Positions 51,525-59,501 of a stretch of 64,000 bases of DNA are shown here, piece by piece. Below the pieces are notes generated by a model, which was not told where the DNA came from, ran no database searches, and saw only the letters and a list, made by a program, of their open reading frames with translations. The number at the start of each line of letters is the position of its first letter. Positions within the stretch are counted from its first letter, which is position 1. Position numbers and translations under genes: made by a program. Source of the DNA: Caldilineaceae bacterium (GTDB lineage: Bacteria; Chloroflexota; Anaerolineae; Caldilineales; Caldilineaceae); the NCBI GenBank assembly GCA_019637645.1, contig JAHBVH010000024.1, positions 36,206 to 100,205 on the forward strand, given 5' to 3'.

Positions 51525-52733
51525 CTAGGGGCGGCGAACATAGGCGAGGATCTCGGCGGCAGCCCGTTGGTAGCCACCTGCTTCGAGGAAATCCTGCCGC
51601 AAACGGGCCAAGTTTTGCGGGATGGTAGGATCGGTCAGGACACGCATAAGCAGTTCACGGAGGGCCGCAGGCCGTTGTTGACGCTTTTGCCAGATGCCAA
51701 TGTGATGCTTTTCCACCTGTTCGGCATTGATAAATTGATCGGCGGCCTGGGGCAGTACAATCATCGGTACTTGGTGATAGATGCTTTCGCTAACGCTGTT
51801 TAGCCCGCCGTGCGTAATAAAGAGCGCCGCGTGGGTCAACACTTGAAGTTGGGGTACTTGGGCCATATAGAGCACATTGGCTGGCTTGGGCAGCAGTCGC
51901 TCCGGCGTGAGTTCCTTGCCATAGGCAACAATGGCGTTGACCTCCATCGCGGCCAGCGCTTCAATCCAGCGATTGAGCAAGGCCGCGTCCTGATTAAAGA
52001 GGGTGCCCAGCGAAAGGTAAATCAGGGGCTTGTCAGTGGGCAGGCGATGTGGGGGCAGGGGTGTATGTGATTCACGCTCGTCGATGGTGGGGCCGACAAA
52101 GACAAAGTTCCCCTGGACGCGCCCTTGAATCTGAGCATAGTCGGGTTGAAAGGCTGGCGTGGTGAAGACGAGGTTGAGATCGCTGGCGACATCTAGCATA
52201 ATGCCGCGCAAGGTCAAGCGTTGAATGCCATATTGCTTGGCTAGCCGGTCGGTGCGTTGACGGAAATGTAGCCATTGGGGAAGAAATTCTGGCAAGTGGG
52301 TGAGATAGGCACTGCCCTCTTGCCAGCTCAGCCGATTCATCATGTGAGGTGTCGTCACAAAGATCGTATGGGTAGTGATCAACGGGCGTCCGCTGAGTTG
52401 GGCCGCCAATCGTCCCCAACGGCAAAAAAAGTCGCTAACGATATAATCGGGCTGTTCCGCGGCTACGGTCGCTAGCAATTCAGGTAACAGCTTCTCCGTT
52501 GTCTCGACCACCATATCAACCAAGGCAAAAGAACTCAGAATTTGTCGCCCCTGATGGGTGAAGCCAACCGGCAAGGAACGAAAGACCGCGCCGGTGGCTT
52601 CAATCGCGGCTTGGAAGGCCGGTCCACAAAAGTAGTGAACCTCTTCTTCCCGTTGGACCAATTCGCGCACCACCGGCAGGGTGGCATTCAGATGACCGGC
52701 TAGCGGAACATTAAAAAAGAAGACCTTTGCCAT
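51525..52733 (-). CDS. MGT-family (GT1) glycosyltransferase
   Basis: A 402-residue GT-B glycosyltransferase of the macrolide/UGT type. The N-lobe begins VFFFNVPLAGHLNATLPVV with the catalytic His; the donor-binding C-lobe has YLSLGTLFN and FITHGGLNSVSESIYHQVP, the sugar-nucleotide signature, ending ADQFINAEQV. It transfers a sugar from a nucleotide donor to a small acceptor. It converges with the aldolase gene, only six bases apart. The acceptor is unknown; detoxification or lipid/carotenoid glycosylation are common roles. Confidence 0.88.
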   Translation of the reverse strand: MAKVFFFNVPLAGHLNATLPVVRELVQREEEVHYFCGPAFQAAIEATGAVFRSLPVGFTHQGRQILSSFALVDMVVETTEKLLPELLATVAAEQPDYIVSDFFCRWGRLAAQLSGRPLITTHTIFVTTPHMMNRLSWQEGSAYLTHLPEFLPQWLHFRQRTDRLAKQYGIQRLTLRGIMLDVASDLNLVFTTPAFQPDYAQIQGRVQGNFVFVGPTIDERESHTPLPPHRLPTDKPLIYLSLGTLFNQDAALLNRWIEALAAMEVNAIVAYGKELTPERLLPKPANVLYMAQVPQLQVLTHAALFITHGGLNSVSESIYHQVPMIVLPQAADQFINAEQVEKHHIGIWQKRQQRPAALRELLMRVLTDPTIPQNLARLRQDFLEAGGYQRAAAEILAYVRRP

Positions 52734-52762
52734 AAACTACCTTACTAATTGGTTCACATAAA

Positions 52763-52797
52763 AGCTCCTTGCTAGGTCGATGACCCGGCAAGGAGCT
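52763..52797 (-). terminator. Rho-independent terminator after the dehydratase gene
   Basis: On the minus strand AGCTCCTTGC and GCAAGGAGCT form a 10-bp stem followed by TTTTAT. It is 29 bp past the stop of the 52826-53998 gene and shields the glycosyltransferase gene. Confidence 0.8.
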
Positions 52798-52825
52798 TAT
52801 TGTCTCACTCCATTATACCCTACGT

Positions 52826-53998
52826 CTACCAGTTGGTATGGCTGCCATCCGGCTTGTGGAAATGGGGCATGTCGGTCAGCGAATGGGGGTGATCCGCCAC
52901 GGCACTTTCATCGAACTCGACGCCTAACCCGGGTCGGGTGGGTAGTGGATAGGCTGCCCCTTTGCGCTCAAGTTGAACAGGAAAGAGATCGGGCGCACTT
53001 TCGTTGATGCTGGGGTTGATCTCCACCCAAGCAAAGTTGTTGACGGCAAAACAGAGATGAATGGTCGCTGCCGTGCAGACCGCGCCCAACGGATTGTGGG
53101 GCATAATGTCAATATAGTGGGCTTCGCTCCAGCCCGCCACCTTCATCGCCTCGGTCAACCCACCAATGTTACAGACATCCAACCGGCAGAAATTGGTCAG
53201 CCCCTGTTCGATATAAGGGCGCGCTTGCCACTTACTTGCCCACTCCTCACCAATCGCAAAGGGGACGCCTGTCATTTGGCGGAGCATCGCATACGCTTCC
53301 GGCGTTTCGTCACGAATGGGCTCTTCGAGAAAGGCCATGGAGCCGACGGGGGCCTGTTGGCAAAACGAAGCCGCTTCTGCCACGCTCAGGCGATGGTGAT
53401 ATTCGACGCCCAACGGAATCGATTTATCCAATTTGGCCCGCAACTCGGTGAGTCGATCAACCGTCATGGCAATCGACGCACGGGGCTCGAACATGTTATT
53501 GGGGTCGGGGTCTGCGTCGTGGAGCGCCTTGGCCCAACTGGGGATCGGCGTGGCTGCGCCCAAACGCAGGCAAGGCCAACCCGCTTCAATCGCATCTTGG
53601 CACAAGGCAAGACAGTTAGGATCATTCATGGAAAAGGTCGGAAAGCCAAAGACCTGTTCGCGACAGGCCCCGCCCAGCAATTGGTAGACCGGCACCCCCA
53701 GCTTTTTGCCCATAATATCCCACAGCGCAATGTCAATCGCGCTGATCGCCCCGGTGAGCACGCGGCCACCTTCGTGGTAGTTACTGCGATAGCATTTCTG
53801 CCAAATATGCTCGATGCGCATGGGGTCCATGCCAATCAAGAAGCGGCTAAAATGTTTGACCGCTTCCGCCTCCGCCAGTTCACGCGAAGAACAGCCGCCT
53901 TCGCCCAACCCATAGATCCCTTCATCCGTCTCGACTTTGACGACAAAAATATCGCGCGCCGCCTTGAGCGGGAAGGCTTTAATCTCGGTAATTTTCAT
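52826..53998 (-). CDS. Enolase-superfamily sugar-acid dehydratase (MR/MLE, galactonate-dehydratase-like)
   Basis: A 390-residue enolase-superfamily enzyme. ATG 53998 (MKITEIKAF) is the start; the frame to 54061 adds 21 unlikely residues. The capping region has GEGGCSSRE and HEGGRVLTGAISAIDIALWD. Metal-site regions are VEYHHRLS, LEEPIRDE and IGEEW; the first ligand appears to be Glu rather than the usual Asp. The catalytic His pocket is MPHNPLGAVCTAA, as in galactonate/mannonate dehydratases. The enzyme would remove water from an aldonic acid to give a 2-keto-3-deoxy acid, a substrate type for the HpaI-type aldolase at 50728. Confidence 0.87.
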   Translation of the reverse strand: MKITEIKAFPLKAARDIFVVKVETDEGIYGLGEGGCSSRELAEAEAVKHFSRFLIGMDPMRIEHIWQKCYRSNYHEGGRVLTGAISAIDIALWDIMGKKLGVPVYQLLGGACREQVFGFPTFSMNDPNCLALCQDAIEAGWPCLRLGAATPIPSWAKALHDADPDPNNMFEPRASIAMTVDRLTELRAKLDKSIPLGVEYHHRLSVAEAASFCQQAPVGSMAFLEEPIRDETPEAYAMLRQMTGVPFAIGEEWASKWQARPYIEQGLTNFCRLDVCNIGGLTEAMKVAGWSEAHYIDIMPHNPLGAVCTAATIHLCFAVNNFAWVEINPSINESAPDLFPVQLERKGAAYPLPTRPGLGVEFDESAVADHPHSLTDMPHFHKPDGSHTNW

Positions 53999-54158
53999 AG
54001 CAAGTTCAATCTCTCTATTCTTGGTGTTTCGCTTAGCAGGCCGTTGATGAAGGGTAAGCAAATGTTTCGGTATACGCGGGCGGCTTACCGAATTTAATGG
54101 CTAATCTGCATAAACCACCGCCGGCTAGCCGCAAGCTGTGCTGAAGCGCACCGGGGTG

Positions 54159-54214
54159 GTAGCCCGCTTGAGCGGGGCTTCTGCTAACAGCCACAGGGCT
54201 TCAGCCTGTGGCAC
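54159..54214. repeat. GTAGCCCGCTTG repeat, copy 2
   Basis: It begins GTAGCCCGCTTGAG, has GCTTCTGC and CAGCCAC in the middle and ends CAGCCTGTGGCAC. CCACAGGG...CAGCCTGTGG forms a small stem. It matches the segment at 21899-21953 in order and spacing. Confidence 0.6.
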
Positions 54215-54246
54215 GCGTCACAATCAATGGCGCATCGCCGCGCATG

Positions 54247-55077
54247 CTACTTCTTCCCTGGCCGTGAGTGGCCTTGGCGCAGATAGTCGATGGGCTTGGC
54301 GAGAAAGGCCGGATTGGCTTGGAGCCGGGGGTGGCTTGCCCAGAAAGCTTCACTGCCCGCTTCGGCTTCAAAGGTCCCTTGGGCAGGTTTTTCATTGCGA
54401 TGGACCAGCGCTAACATGGGACGATGGGTTTGGGTGCGATTGGGCATACCGCCATGCCACACCCGCATGTCGCGCAGCACCAGATCCCCCCGTTGGGCAA
54501 CGACGCGTTCCGCCGGGCGCTTGGCTTCCCATTCGGCAATCATCTCTTCTGTGGGGAAGCGGTTGCCACTGTGGAGCCGTACATCGTGGTGGGTGCCGGG
54601 CCAGTAGATCGTGGCCCCATTTTCTTCGGTCATGTCCACTAGGGGCACATTGATCACCAGCAGGTTACAGGGTCCCATTGGGCCTGGCTCGGGCGAGACG
54701 GCATCGGCATGGACCTGCTGCGTTTGTGCGCCGACAAAGGCCGTGTTCGCGCCATAGCTAATGAGCGTGGCCCCTTCGCCGAGGATGGCGCGGCTCAGGG
54801 TAATCGCTGGCTCATTGAAGATAATGTCCGCGAAGAGAAAGGGCTGAAAGGGCGGCGGACGCACGCCCTGAAAGTTGTTATCGATTTCGTACAACGCTTC
54901 ATAATCGGCCAAATCTGCCAACATCTTCGCCCCTAATTGTTCAATGGGCTCAAGCGGAATGGCTTGGCGCAGGGCAACCACCCCATCCTCGGCCATGGCT
55001 TGGAGGGCAATGGCGACTTTGGCGGGCGGCAACTGTCCGGTTCTACGTTCTTCTGGCGTAATGTCAATCGCAATCAT
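54247..55077 (-). CDS. Phytanoyl-CoA dioxygenase (PhyH) family oxygenase
   Basis: A 276-residue Fe(II)/2-oxoglutarate oxygenase, divergent from the other PhyH proteins here. The iron ligands are His123 and Asp125 (VHADAVS) and His208 (MRVWHGGMPNRT); an Arg follows in the usual 2-oxoglutarate position. The region NVPLVDMTEENGATIYWPGTH is the conserved core. It is a neighbour of sugar-acid dehydratase and the interrupted gene at 55202. The substrate is unknown. Confidence 0.87.
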   Translation of the reverse strand: MIAIDITPEERRTGQLPPAKVAIALQAMAEDGVVALRQAIPLEPIEQLGAKMLADLADYEALYEIDNNFQGVRPPPFQPFLFADIIFNEPAITLSRAILGEGATLISYGANTAFVGAQTQQVHADAVSPEPGPMGPCNLLVINVPLVDMTEENGATIYWPGTHHDVRLHSGNRFPTEEMIAEWEAKRPAERVVAQRGDLVLRDMRVWHGGMPNRTQTHRPMLALVHRNEKPAQGTFEAEAGSEAFWASHPRLQANPAFLAKPIDYLRQGHSRPGKK

Positions 55078-55167
55078 GAAACTTCCTTGGTTCTTTCTAA
55101 TGATAAATGGGAGGACAAGGCCAACCGTTGGGGTGGCTGGCGTTGTTGCCTGAGTACACTAAGGGTT

Positions 55168-55204
55168 GACAGACCGGACAGACTTTCCAAACCTGTCAGG
55201 TCTA
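55168..55204. repeat. Decayed dispersed palindrome (copy l)
   Basis: AGACCGGACAGACTTT-like left arm with several mismatches and an intact right half AAACCTGTCAGGTCT ending at 55202. It abuts the stop codon of the interrupted minus-strand gene. Confidence 0.55.
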
Positions 55205-55585
55205 GTTGTCACCGATTTCGTCCCCTTCGGCAAAGTAGTCATCAGGATCAACCATAACTTCGATCACCGCAGTGTCGCGGCTTTGACTGGCCCCGGCAGG
55301 ATAACGCTAAATTGGGGCAGCGGCGGTCGCACCGGTGGGGGAGGTGGCGATGCGTTGCAGACCACCGCTGGCTGAGCCATTCGCAAGGCCCGCGGGCGTG
55401 GTATCCATCAGCTGGCCCCATAGCCCATCGGCTACAACCGGAATGATGCCAGTGATGGTGCAGTCACCTAGCGGCTCGCTGACCATCTCATCCACCGATT
55501 TCGTTGGCGACCAGCATTGGGGCTCAAGATCTTGTGTTATGCAGAGGAAGCGTTTATCGATAAAAGCGGTTGGTGCCCGTTGCAT
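55202..55585 (-). pseudogene. Small gene interrupted by an in-frame TAG
   Basis: The minus strand reads 92 codons from ATG 55585 to a TAG at 55307-55309. The same frame then continues for 34 codons with protein-like sequence (AVIEVMVDPDDYFAEGDEIG) to a second stop at 55202-55204. Codon usage before and after the TAG is like that of neighbouring genes. A good promoter (55635-55663) lies upstream. I do not recognise the family. The internal stop suggests a recent pseudogene, a sequencing error, or, less likely, readthrough. Confidence 0.5.
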
Positions 55586-55634
55586 ACAACAGACTATTCC
55601 CCGGGCGATTAGGTTAATCGTGTAGAATGGTGTG

Positions 55635-55663
55635 ATTATGCCATTTGATCAGGCGGTTGTCAA
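55635..55663 (-). promoter_or_regulatory. Promoter of the interrupted gene
   Basis: On the minus strand TTGACA, 17 bp, CATAAT. It is 50 bp upstream of ATG 55585 and supports the view that this region was a real gene. Confidence 0.55.
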
Positions 55664-55700
55664 TGGGACTGAATGAGCTAAGTCGCTGGGACGCGGATAA

Positions 55701-55743
55701 ACGCTGAGGAACGCGGATAAACGCTATCCGCGTTCCTCAGCGT
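55701..55743. terminator. Perfect 19-bp stem after the AAC(3)-like gene
   Basis: ACGCTGAGGAACGCGGATA and its exact complement around a 5-bp loop, two bases from the stop codon of the minus-strand gene. It belongs to the GCGGATAAACGC-type elements (see 12514-12566). Confidence 0.65.
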
Positions 55744-55745
55744 CC

Positions 55746-56570
55746 TTACCCTTTGCGGTGGGCTTCCATCCAGCTGACGGCAAAGTCGATGAGGGGGCGT
55801 TGGGCCATGAAGAGCGCGGTCGCTTGGCCGACTTTGCCCTGCCGTACATGGTTGGTCGTTTCAGCAAAGGCCGCCCCGATGGTAACAAAGTCTTCGTCGG
55901 TAATATCCAGGGTTTGAAAGGATGTCCATTGGCGTATGCCATCAACCAAGATGGGCGCGGCGGTGGGCACGGTGCGCTTGCCGGGGAAATTTGCCCGATA
56001 CTCGGCTAGGTGTAGCGACGTATTGCGGTTATGCGCGACGCCCAGGAGGAGGACGTAGCCAGCCAGATCATAGATCCGGGCTAAGGGGGACTGCTCGCCT
56101 AGTCCTTCTGCGAGACCATGATTGGCCGTGATCCATGCGGCATGCTGGCCCCAAGCGGCAAAGGAGGTCTGGGGATGGCTGCTGCGTAAGACTCCCTCCT
56201 GTTTGCGAAAGGTTTCGGGGATCCGCCCCATCTCGCGGGTTTCGGTCAGATCGGGGCGGAAGGCTGGCATTTCTTGGCGAATGCGTGCCCACCACGCCTC
56301 CGGTACGGGCGGGCTCTGCCAGTCCGCGGGGTCGGAGAGATCACCGCTTTGGGTGGGCATGACGAGGTTGCCCTGGGGTGTCAAGACACTTTCCAGGGCC
56401 AGGATCACCGCCGACGCGCCACCAACCACCCAGTCGGCAATAGCGCTCAACGACGAGTGAACGATCACCGTCATCCCAGCGGTGACCCCCAAGGCGCGTA
56501 GGTCAGCCTGTAATGACGAAATGGTGGGGGGCAGGGGCAGTTGTGGTTGGTCCAAGTTATTCTTCCTCAA
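55746..56570 (-). CDS. AAC(3)-family N-acetyltransferase
   Basis: A 274-residue protein of the aminoglycoside 3-N-acetyltransferase family (antibiotic_NAT fold). Typical segments: MTVIVHSSLSAIADWVVGG, LVMPTQSGDLSDP, MGRIPETFRKQEGVLRSSHP and LLLGVAHNRNTSLHLAEY, with the conserved His/Glu. It uses acetyl-CoA to acetylate an amine. Environmental members often have metabolic substrates, so antibiotic resistance should not be assumed. The start may be ATG 56570, overlapping the Uma2 stop by 14 bp, or TTG 56555 with GAGGAAG upstream. Confidence 0.82.
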   Translation of the reverse strand: MRKNNLDQPQLPLPPTISSLQADLRALGVTAGMTVIVHSSLSAIADWVVGGASAVILALESVLTPQGNLVMPTQSGDLSDPADWQSPPVPEAWWARIRQEMPAFRPDLTETREMGRIPETFRKQEGVLRSSHPQTSFAAWGQHAAWITANHGLAEGLGEQSPLARIYDLAGYVLLLGVAHNRNTSLHLAEYRANFPGKRTVPTAAPILVDGIRQWTSFQTLDITDEDFVTIGAAFAETTNHVRQGKVGQATALFMAQRPLIDFAVSWMEAHRKG

Positions 56571-57429
56571 TGCCCAAGGCCCGTAATTGGGCCGCTAATC
56601 GATCTGCCCGTGTTCGTTCCTGTTGAGCCAATATCTCTGCCTGCTCGGCCCGCTGGCGTTCTTGCTCAGCCCGTTGGTGTTCTTGTTCGGCCCGCTGGCG
56701 TTCGTTCTGATAATCGACCATGACAAAGGGTTGATAGACCGGATCCGATGCCATCTCGAGTAGCGTCGGCTGGCGATAGAGATCGATCACCCGAAAGCGA
56801 AAGCCGGGCAAGATGGTTGAATGGATCACACCGTCGTCATCGGGGGCAATCGCGTCATAGCTGCCGGTCGCGGCACGCCGATAGAAGGTCATATAGCGAC
56901 CCCGCGCGTCCAAAATATAATATTCATGGACGCCCACGCCTTCATACTCGCCCTTTTTTACCTTCACATCGCGTTCAATCTCCCCTGCATCGGAATCGGA
57001 AATAGATTCTACACAGAGATCACAAATCCCATGATAGGAACGGTCATCGTTAGCGAGCGGGGTTAGATTGTCATTGCGTATGATAAAAAGATCGGGTTTG
57101 CGAATTGTAGTCTTTTGCGCCAAAGGCAAGCGGAAGCCCATCTCCAGAAAGGGCATTTTGCCAATGGGATTTGTCTGAAGATACCAACGGAGGAGTGCTT
57201 GAAACCACCCGTAGGTCAAGACTTGTTCATAGTCGGGTAAGGGCTTCTCCTCTAGAATGCCGTTATTCCATTCGTAGTTGAAATCTGGGTGTTCATAATA
57301 GCGCGCCCAATAGAGTGCTTCGGACACCCAGCGTCCCTTTTCCGATTCGGGTGGAGCGACCATGGCCAAGCCGTTATCGGCCACCGATCTGTTCAGGGGG
57401 GAGGGTTGGATAGAGGTGCTACTCGTCAT
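56557..57429 (-). CDS. Uma2-family PD-(D/E)XK endonuclease-like protein with coiled-coil tail
   Basis: A 290-residue protein of the Uma2 (DUF820) family. ATG 57429 has AGAGGA upstream; a longer frame to 57495 is rejected. The nuclease-like core includes YEWNNGILEEKPLP, TIRKPDLFIIRND and CDLCVESISDSDAGEIERDVKVKKGEYEGVG (not quoted beyond family landmarks PDLF, VES and the K-x-EYEG lysines). The C-terminal 60 residues are a heptad-rich coiled coil of repeated QRAEQE units. The family is abundant in cyanobacteria and Chloroflexota; its cellular role is unsettled. Confidence 0.82.
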   Translation of the reverse strand: MTSSTSIQPSPLNRSVADNGLAMVAPPESEKGRWVSEALYWARYYEHPDFNYEWNNGILEEKPLPDYEQVLTYGWFQALLRWYLQTNPIGKMPFLEMGFRLPLAQKTTIRKPDLFIIRNDNLTPLANDDRSYHGICDLCVESISDSDAGEIERDVKVKKGEYEGVGVHEYYILDARGRYMTFYRRAATGSYDAIAPDDDGVIHSTILPGFRFRVIDLYRQPTLLEMASDPVYQPFVMVDYQNERQRAEQEHQRAEQERQRAEQAEILAQQERTRADRLAAQLRALGIEEE

Positions 57430-57598
57430 ACGCTTGTCCTCTGGAAATCTAAGCAGCATAGAACAAAGCTGATTGACACCGCTCCATAAAAGCACGCACG
57501 TTCTATGCTATCAACTGCTGCCATCGTAGCATAGAGACTACGGCGCGTCAAATAGGGTGTGAATGGGGCTATCCTTCTGTTTTGGGGTGAACTTCTCG

Positions 57599-57633
57599 GG
57601 GCTATCCTCAAGATGAAGCGTAGAGGATAGCCC
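57599..57633 (-). terminator. Hairpin downstream of the PhyH-HEAT gene
   Basis: GGGCTATCCTC (57599-57609) and GAGGATAGCCC (57623-57633) form an 11-bp stem about 17 bp after the stop codon of the minus-strand gene. No strong T-run follows on the minus strand. Confidence 0.5.
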
Positions 57634-57650
57634 TTTGAACCATGCTTTCC

Positions 57651-59159
57651 CTAGAAGGTGCTTTCTGGTGTCGTTGAGGGGCACCAGCGGGAGCCAAGCA
57701 GGTAGTCGATCAGGGTGCGTTGCGCTTCGGGTGTTCCGATCCGGTTGAGGGCATCGGCGGCATTGGCGCGCACATAGCGATTTTCGTCGTGGAGCGCGCT
57801 TTGGAGTGCTGGGACGGCTGCCACCGCGGCCGAGCCCAAGCGAGCGAGGGAAAGCCCTGTCGTGAAGCGCACTTGTCCGTCGGCGTCTTGAAGGGCCTGG
57901 GCCAAAGTATCGACAGCCATGGCTTGCGCCGCTGGTGTCTCTTGGATATCGAGCGTGCCCAACGCTTCGACGGCGGCTCGGCGTACCCATTCAGATTCGT
58001 CGCGGGCTAAGCGTGCCAGGCCCGCAGTGGCCGCGGCCGCCGAGGCATGACGTTGTAGCCCAATTTCGCCCAACGCATAGGCGGCATAGCCGCGCGTCTG
58101 CTCTTCGGCGTGGGCGAACTGGTCGAGCAAGCCATCAACCGCTGGTTGACCTAGCGCGGCTAATCCATAGGCGGCATTGCGCATGACATCCTTGTCGCCA
58201 CTCCCCAGCGCGGTGAGGAGTGGTGCCGTGGCTGCCGCGCCCATCCCCGCTAGGGCATAGGCCGCGTTGAGCGCAACGGGTTCATAGTCATCGGCCAGCG
58301 CGTTGGTGAGCGCGGGGATGGCGTCACCCGCCGCTGCCCCGAGCATCCCCAGGGCATCGGCGGCGTGGAGCCGTGTCTGCTTTTCGGGGCTGCTCAACTG
58401 ATCCACCCACGAACCAATGGCAGTGGCGGCTGGTTTGGCCGCAGGTTGTCCACCAAGCCATTGCCATTGGTGTTGCCAGATCGATTCGTGTTGGTTGGGT
58501 GGGCCGTCGCCGTTGAGTGGTTTCCATGCTTGCCCGGCATGGTCCCACGTGGGGCCAGCGGGGCGCGCCATCCGCACAAATTGGAATTTCAGCATCGAGC
58601 GCGTGCGGTCGGCGGTGAGATTCGCCGTGCCACGGTGCCAGAGATCATAGTGGATCAGGGCAAAGGTGCCTGCTTCGCCCACCATTTGCACATTCTTTTC
58701 GCGGTCATCACCGGTGCGGTTGTTGTAATATTGGGTGCCGGGCATGAGGCCGGAAGGACCAAGCTCCTCATCGACGGCATGATCATAGTAGAAGATCATG
58801 GCCCACCACTGATGGTGGTTGCGGATTTTGGCATGGCCCCAATAGCTGTCTTTATGCCAATTTTGCACCTTGCGCCCGGGCTCGGTAAAGTGGCAATGGC
58901 GATGGGGATGCATGATGTAATCCGGCCCGAGTACGCTGGTCAGCGCGCCACGAATGACCGGATCTTGAAAGACCGCTTGTACTTCCGGCACGCGGGGCAA
59001 GATGTTGTTACCGGGATTGCCTTCTTTTTGCATGACCTCCCGAATGTTGGCGCTCATCTGGGTATGAAACTCAGGCGAAAAGGTGGTCTGAAGAACCAGA
59101 TATCCATGCGCGAGGAAGTGGCGCATCTGTTCGTCGGTAAGTAAGACCGGTTGGCTCAT
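57651..59159 (-). CDS. PhyH oxygenase fused to HEAT-like repeats
   Basis: A 502-residue two-part protein. Residues 1 to about 215 are a PhyH-type Fe(II)/2-oxoglutarate oxygenase: QMRHFLAHGYLVLQTTFSPE, His102 and Asp104 in NWHKDSYWGH, His175 in DLWHRGTANL and Arg186 after it. After a linker, residues about 250-485 hold some seven HEAT/PBS-lyase-type repeats (for example LNAAYALAGMGAAATAPLL and VRANAADALNRIG). HEAT repeats form a curved protein-binding scaffold, so this oxygenase may act on, or be docked to, a protein partner. Both parts are in one frame with no sign of error. A terminator-like hairpin follows. Confidence 0.88.
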   Translation of the reverse strand: MSQPVLLTDEQMRHFLAHGYLVLQTTFSPEFHTQMSANIREVMQKEGNPGNNILPRVPEVQAVFQDPVIRGALTSVLGPDYIMHPHRHCHFTEPGRKVQNWHKDSYWGHAKIRNHHQWWAMIFYYDHAVDEELGPSGLMPGTQYYNNRTGDDREKNVQMVGEAGTFALIHYDLWHRGTANLTADRTRSMLKFQFVRMARPAGPTWDHAGQAWKPLNGDGPPNQHESIWQHQWQWLGGQPAAKPAATAIGSWVDQLSSPEKQTRLHAADALGMLGAAAGDAIPALTNALADDYEPVALNAAYALAGMGAAATAPLLTALGSGDKDVMRNAAYGLAALGQPAVDGLLDQFAHAEEQTRGYAAYALGEIGLQRHASAAAATAGLARLARDESEWVRRAAVEALGTLDIQETPAAQAMAVDTLAQALQDADGQVRFTTGLSLARLGSAAVAAVPALQSALHDENRYVRANAADALNRIGTPEAQRTLIDYLLGSRWCPSTTPESTF

Positions 59160-59501
59160 GGCAGATTGTGCTCCTTTGGTGAAGGATAAAATTGGCTGAG
59201 AAGCGAATTAGGTCGAACGATGAAAGGATTTACCCTGAGGTGCATCATATTAATTTTCGCGCCTTTCGGCAAATTAGGGGGGCATGCTCTGTGCTGTGTG
59301 ACCGATGTGGTGTTGTTCTGCTGGGTGCCAAAGGCGCGAAAATTAAGGGGCAAGCGAGCTATTGATGGCCCGCCGAAATTGCATTTTTATGAGGGGGATG
59401 GTCAAATTAGGCATACCTCATATCCACCAAAATTGGCTGTTGCCTGATCGAAAGGCAGCAGCGCAGCTGCAAAAACAACCACGAACCAAGGAGTGTCATC
59501 C
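59160..59501. other. 342-bp divergent region with a long inverted repeat
   Basis: It separates the PhyH-HEAT gene (minus) from the RraA-like gene (plus) and should hold both promoters. TTAATTTTCGCGCCTTT (59250-59266) is exactly repeated in inverse orientation at 59330-59346 with 63 bp between, a large stem-loop or paired operator. An ORF of 75 codons on the + strand here looks non-coding. Confidence 0.6.

Noticed and set aside
52973..54097. 374-codon + strand frame over the dehydratase gene
   Set aside because: The minus-strand enolase-superfamily protein is unmistakable; this frame is its mirror, caused by strong third-position bias.
55746..56570. Antibiotic resistance gene label for the AAC(3)-family protein
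   Set aside because: Family membership is clear, but environmental members often lack drug activity and nothing in the context suggests resistance.
58365..59144. 259-codon + strand frame over the PhyH-HEAT gene
   Set aside because: Antisense to a protein with a full iron-binding triad; no supporting start site.
59220..59447. 75-codon + strand frame with several cysteines
   Set aside because: It runs across the exact inverted repeat and has no ribosome site; composition is unlike neighbouring genes.
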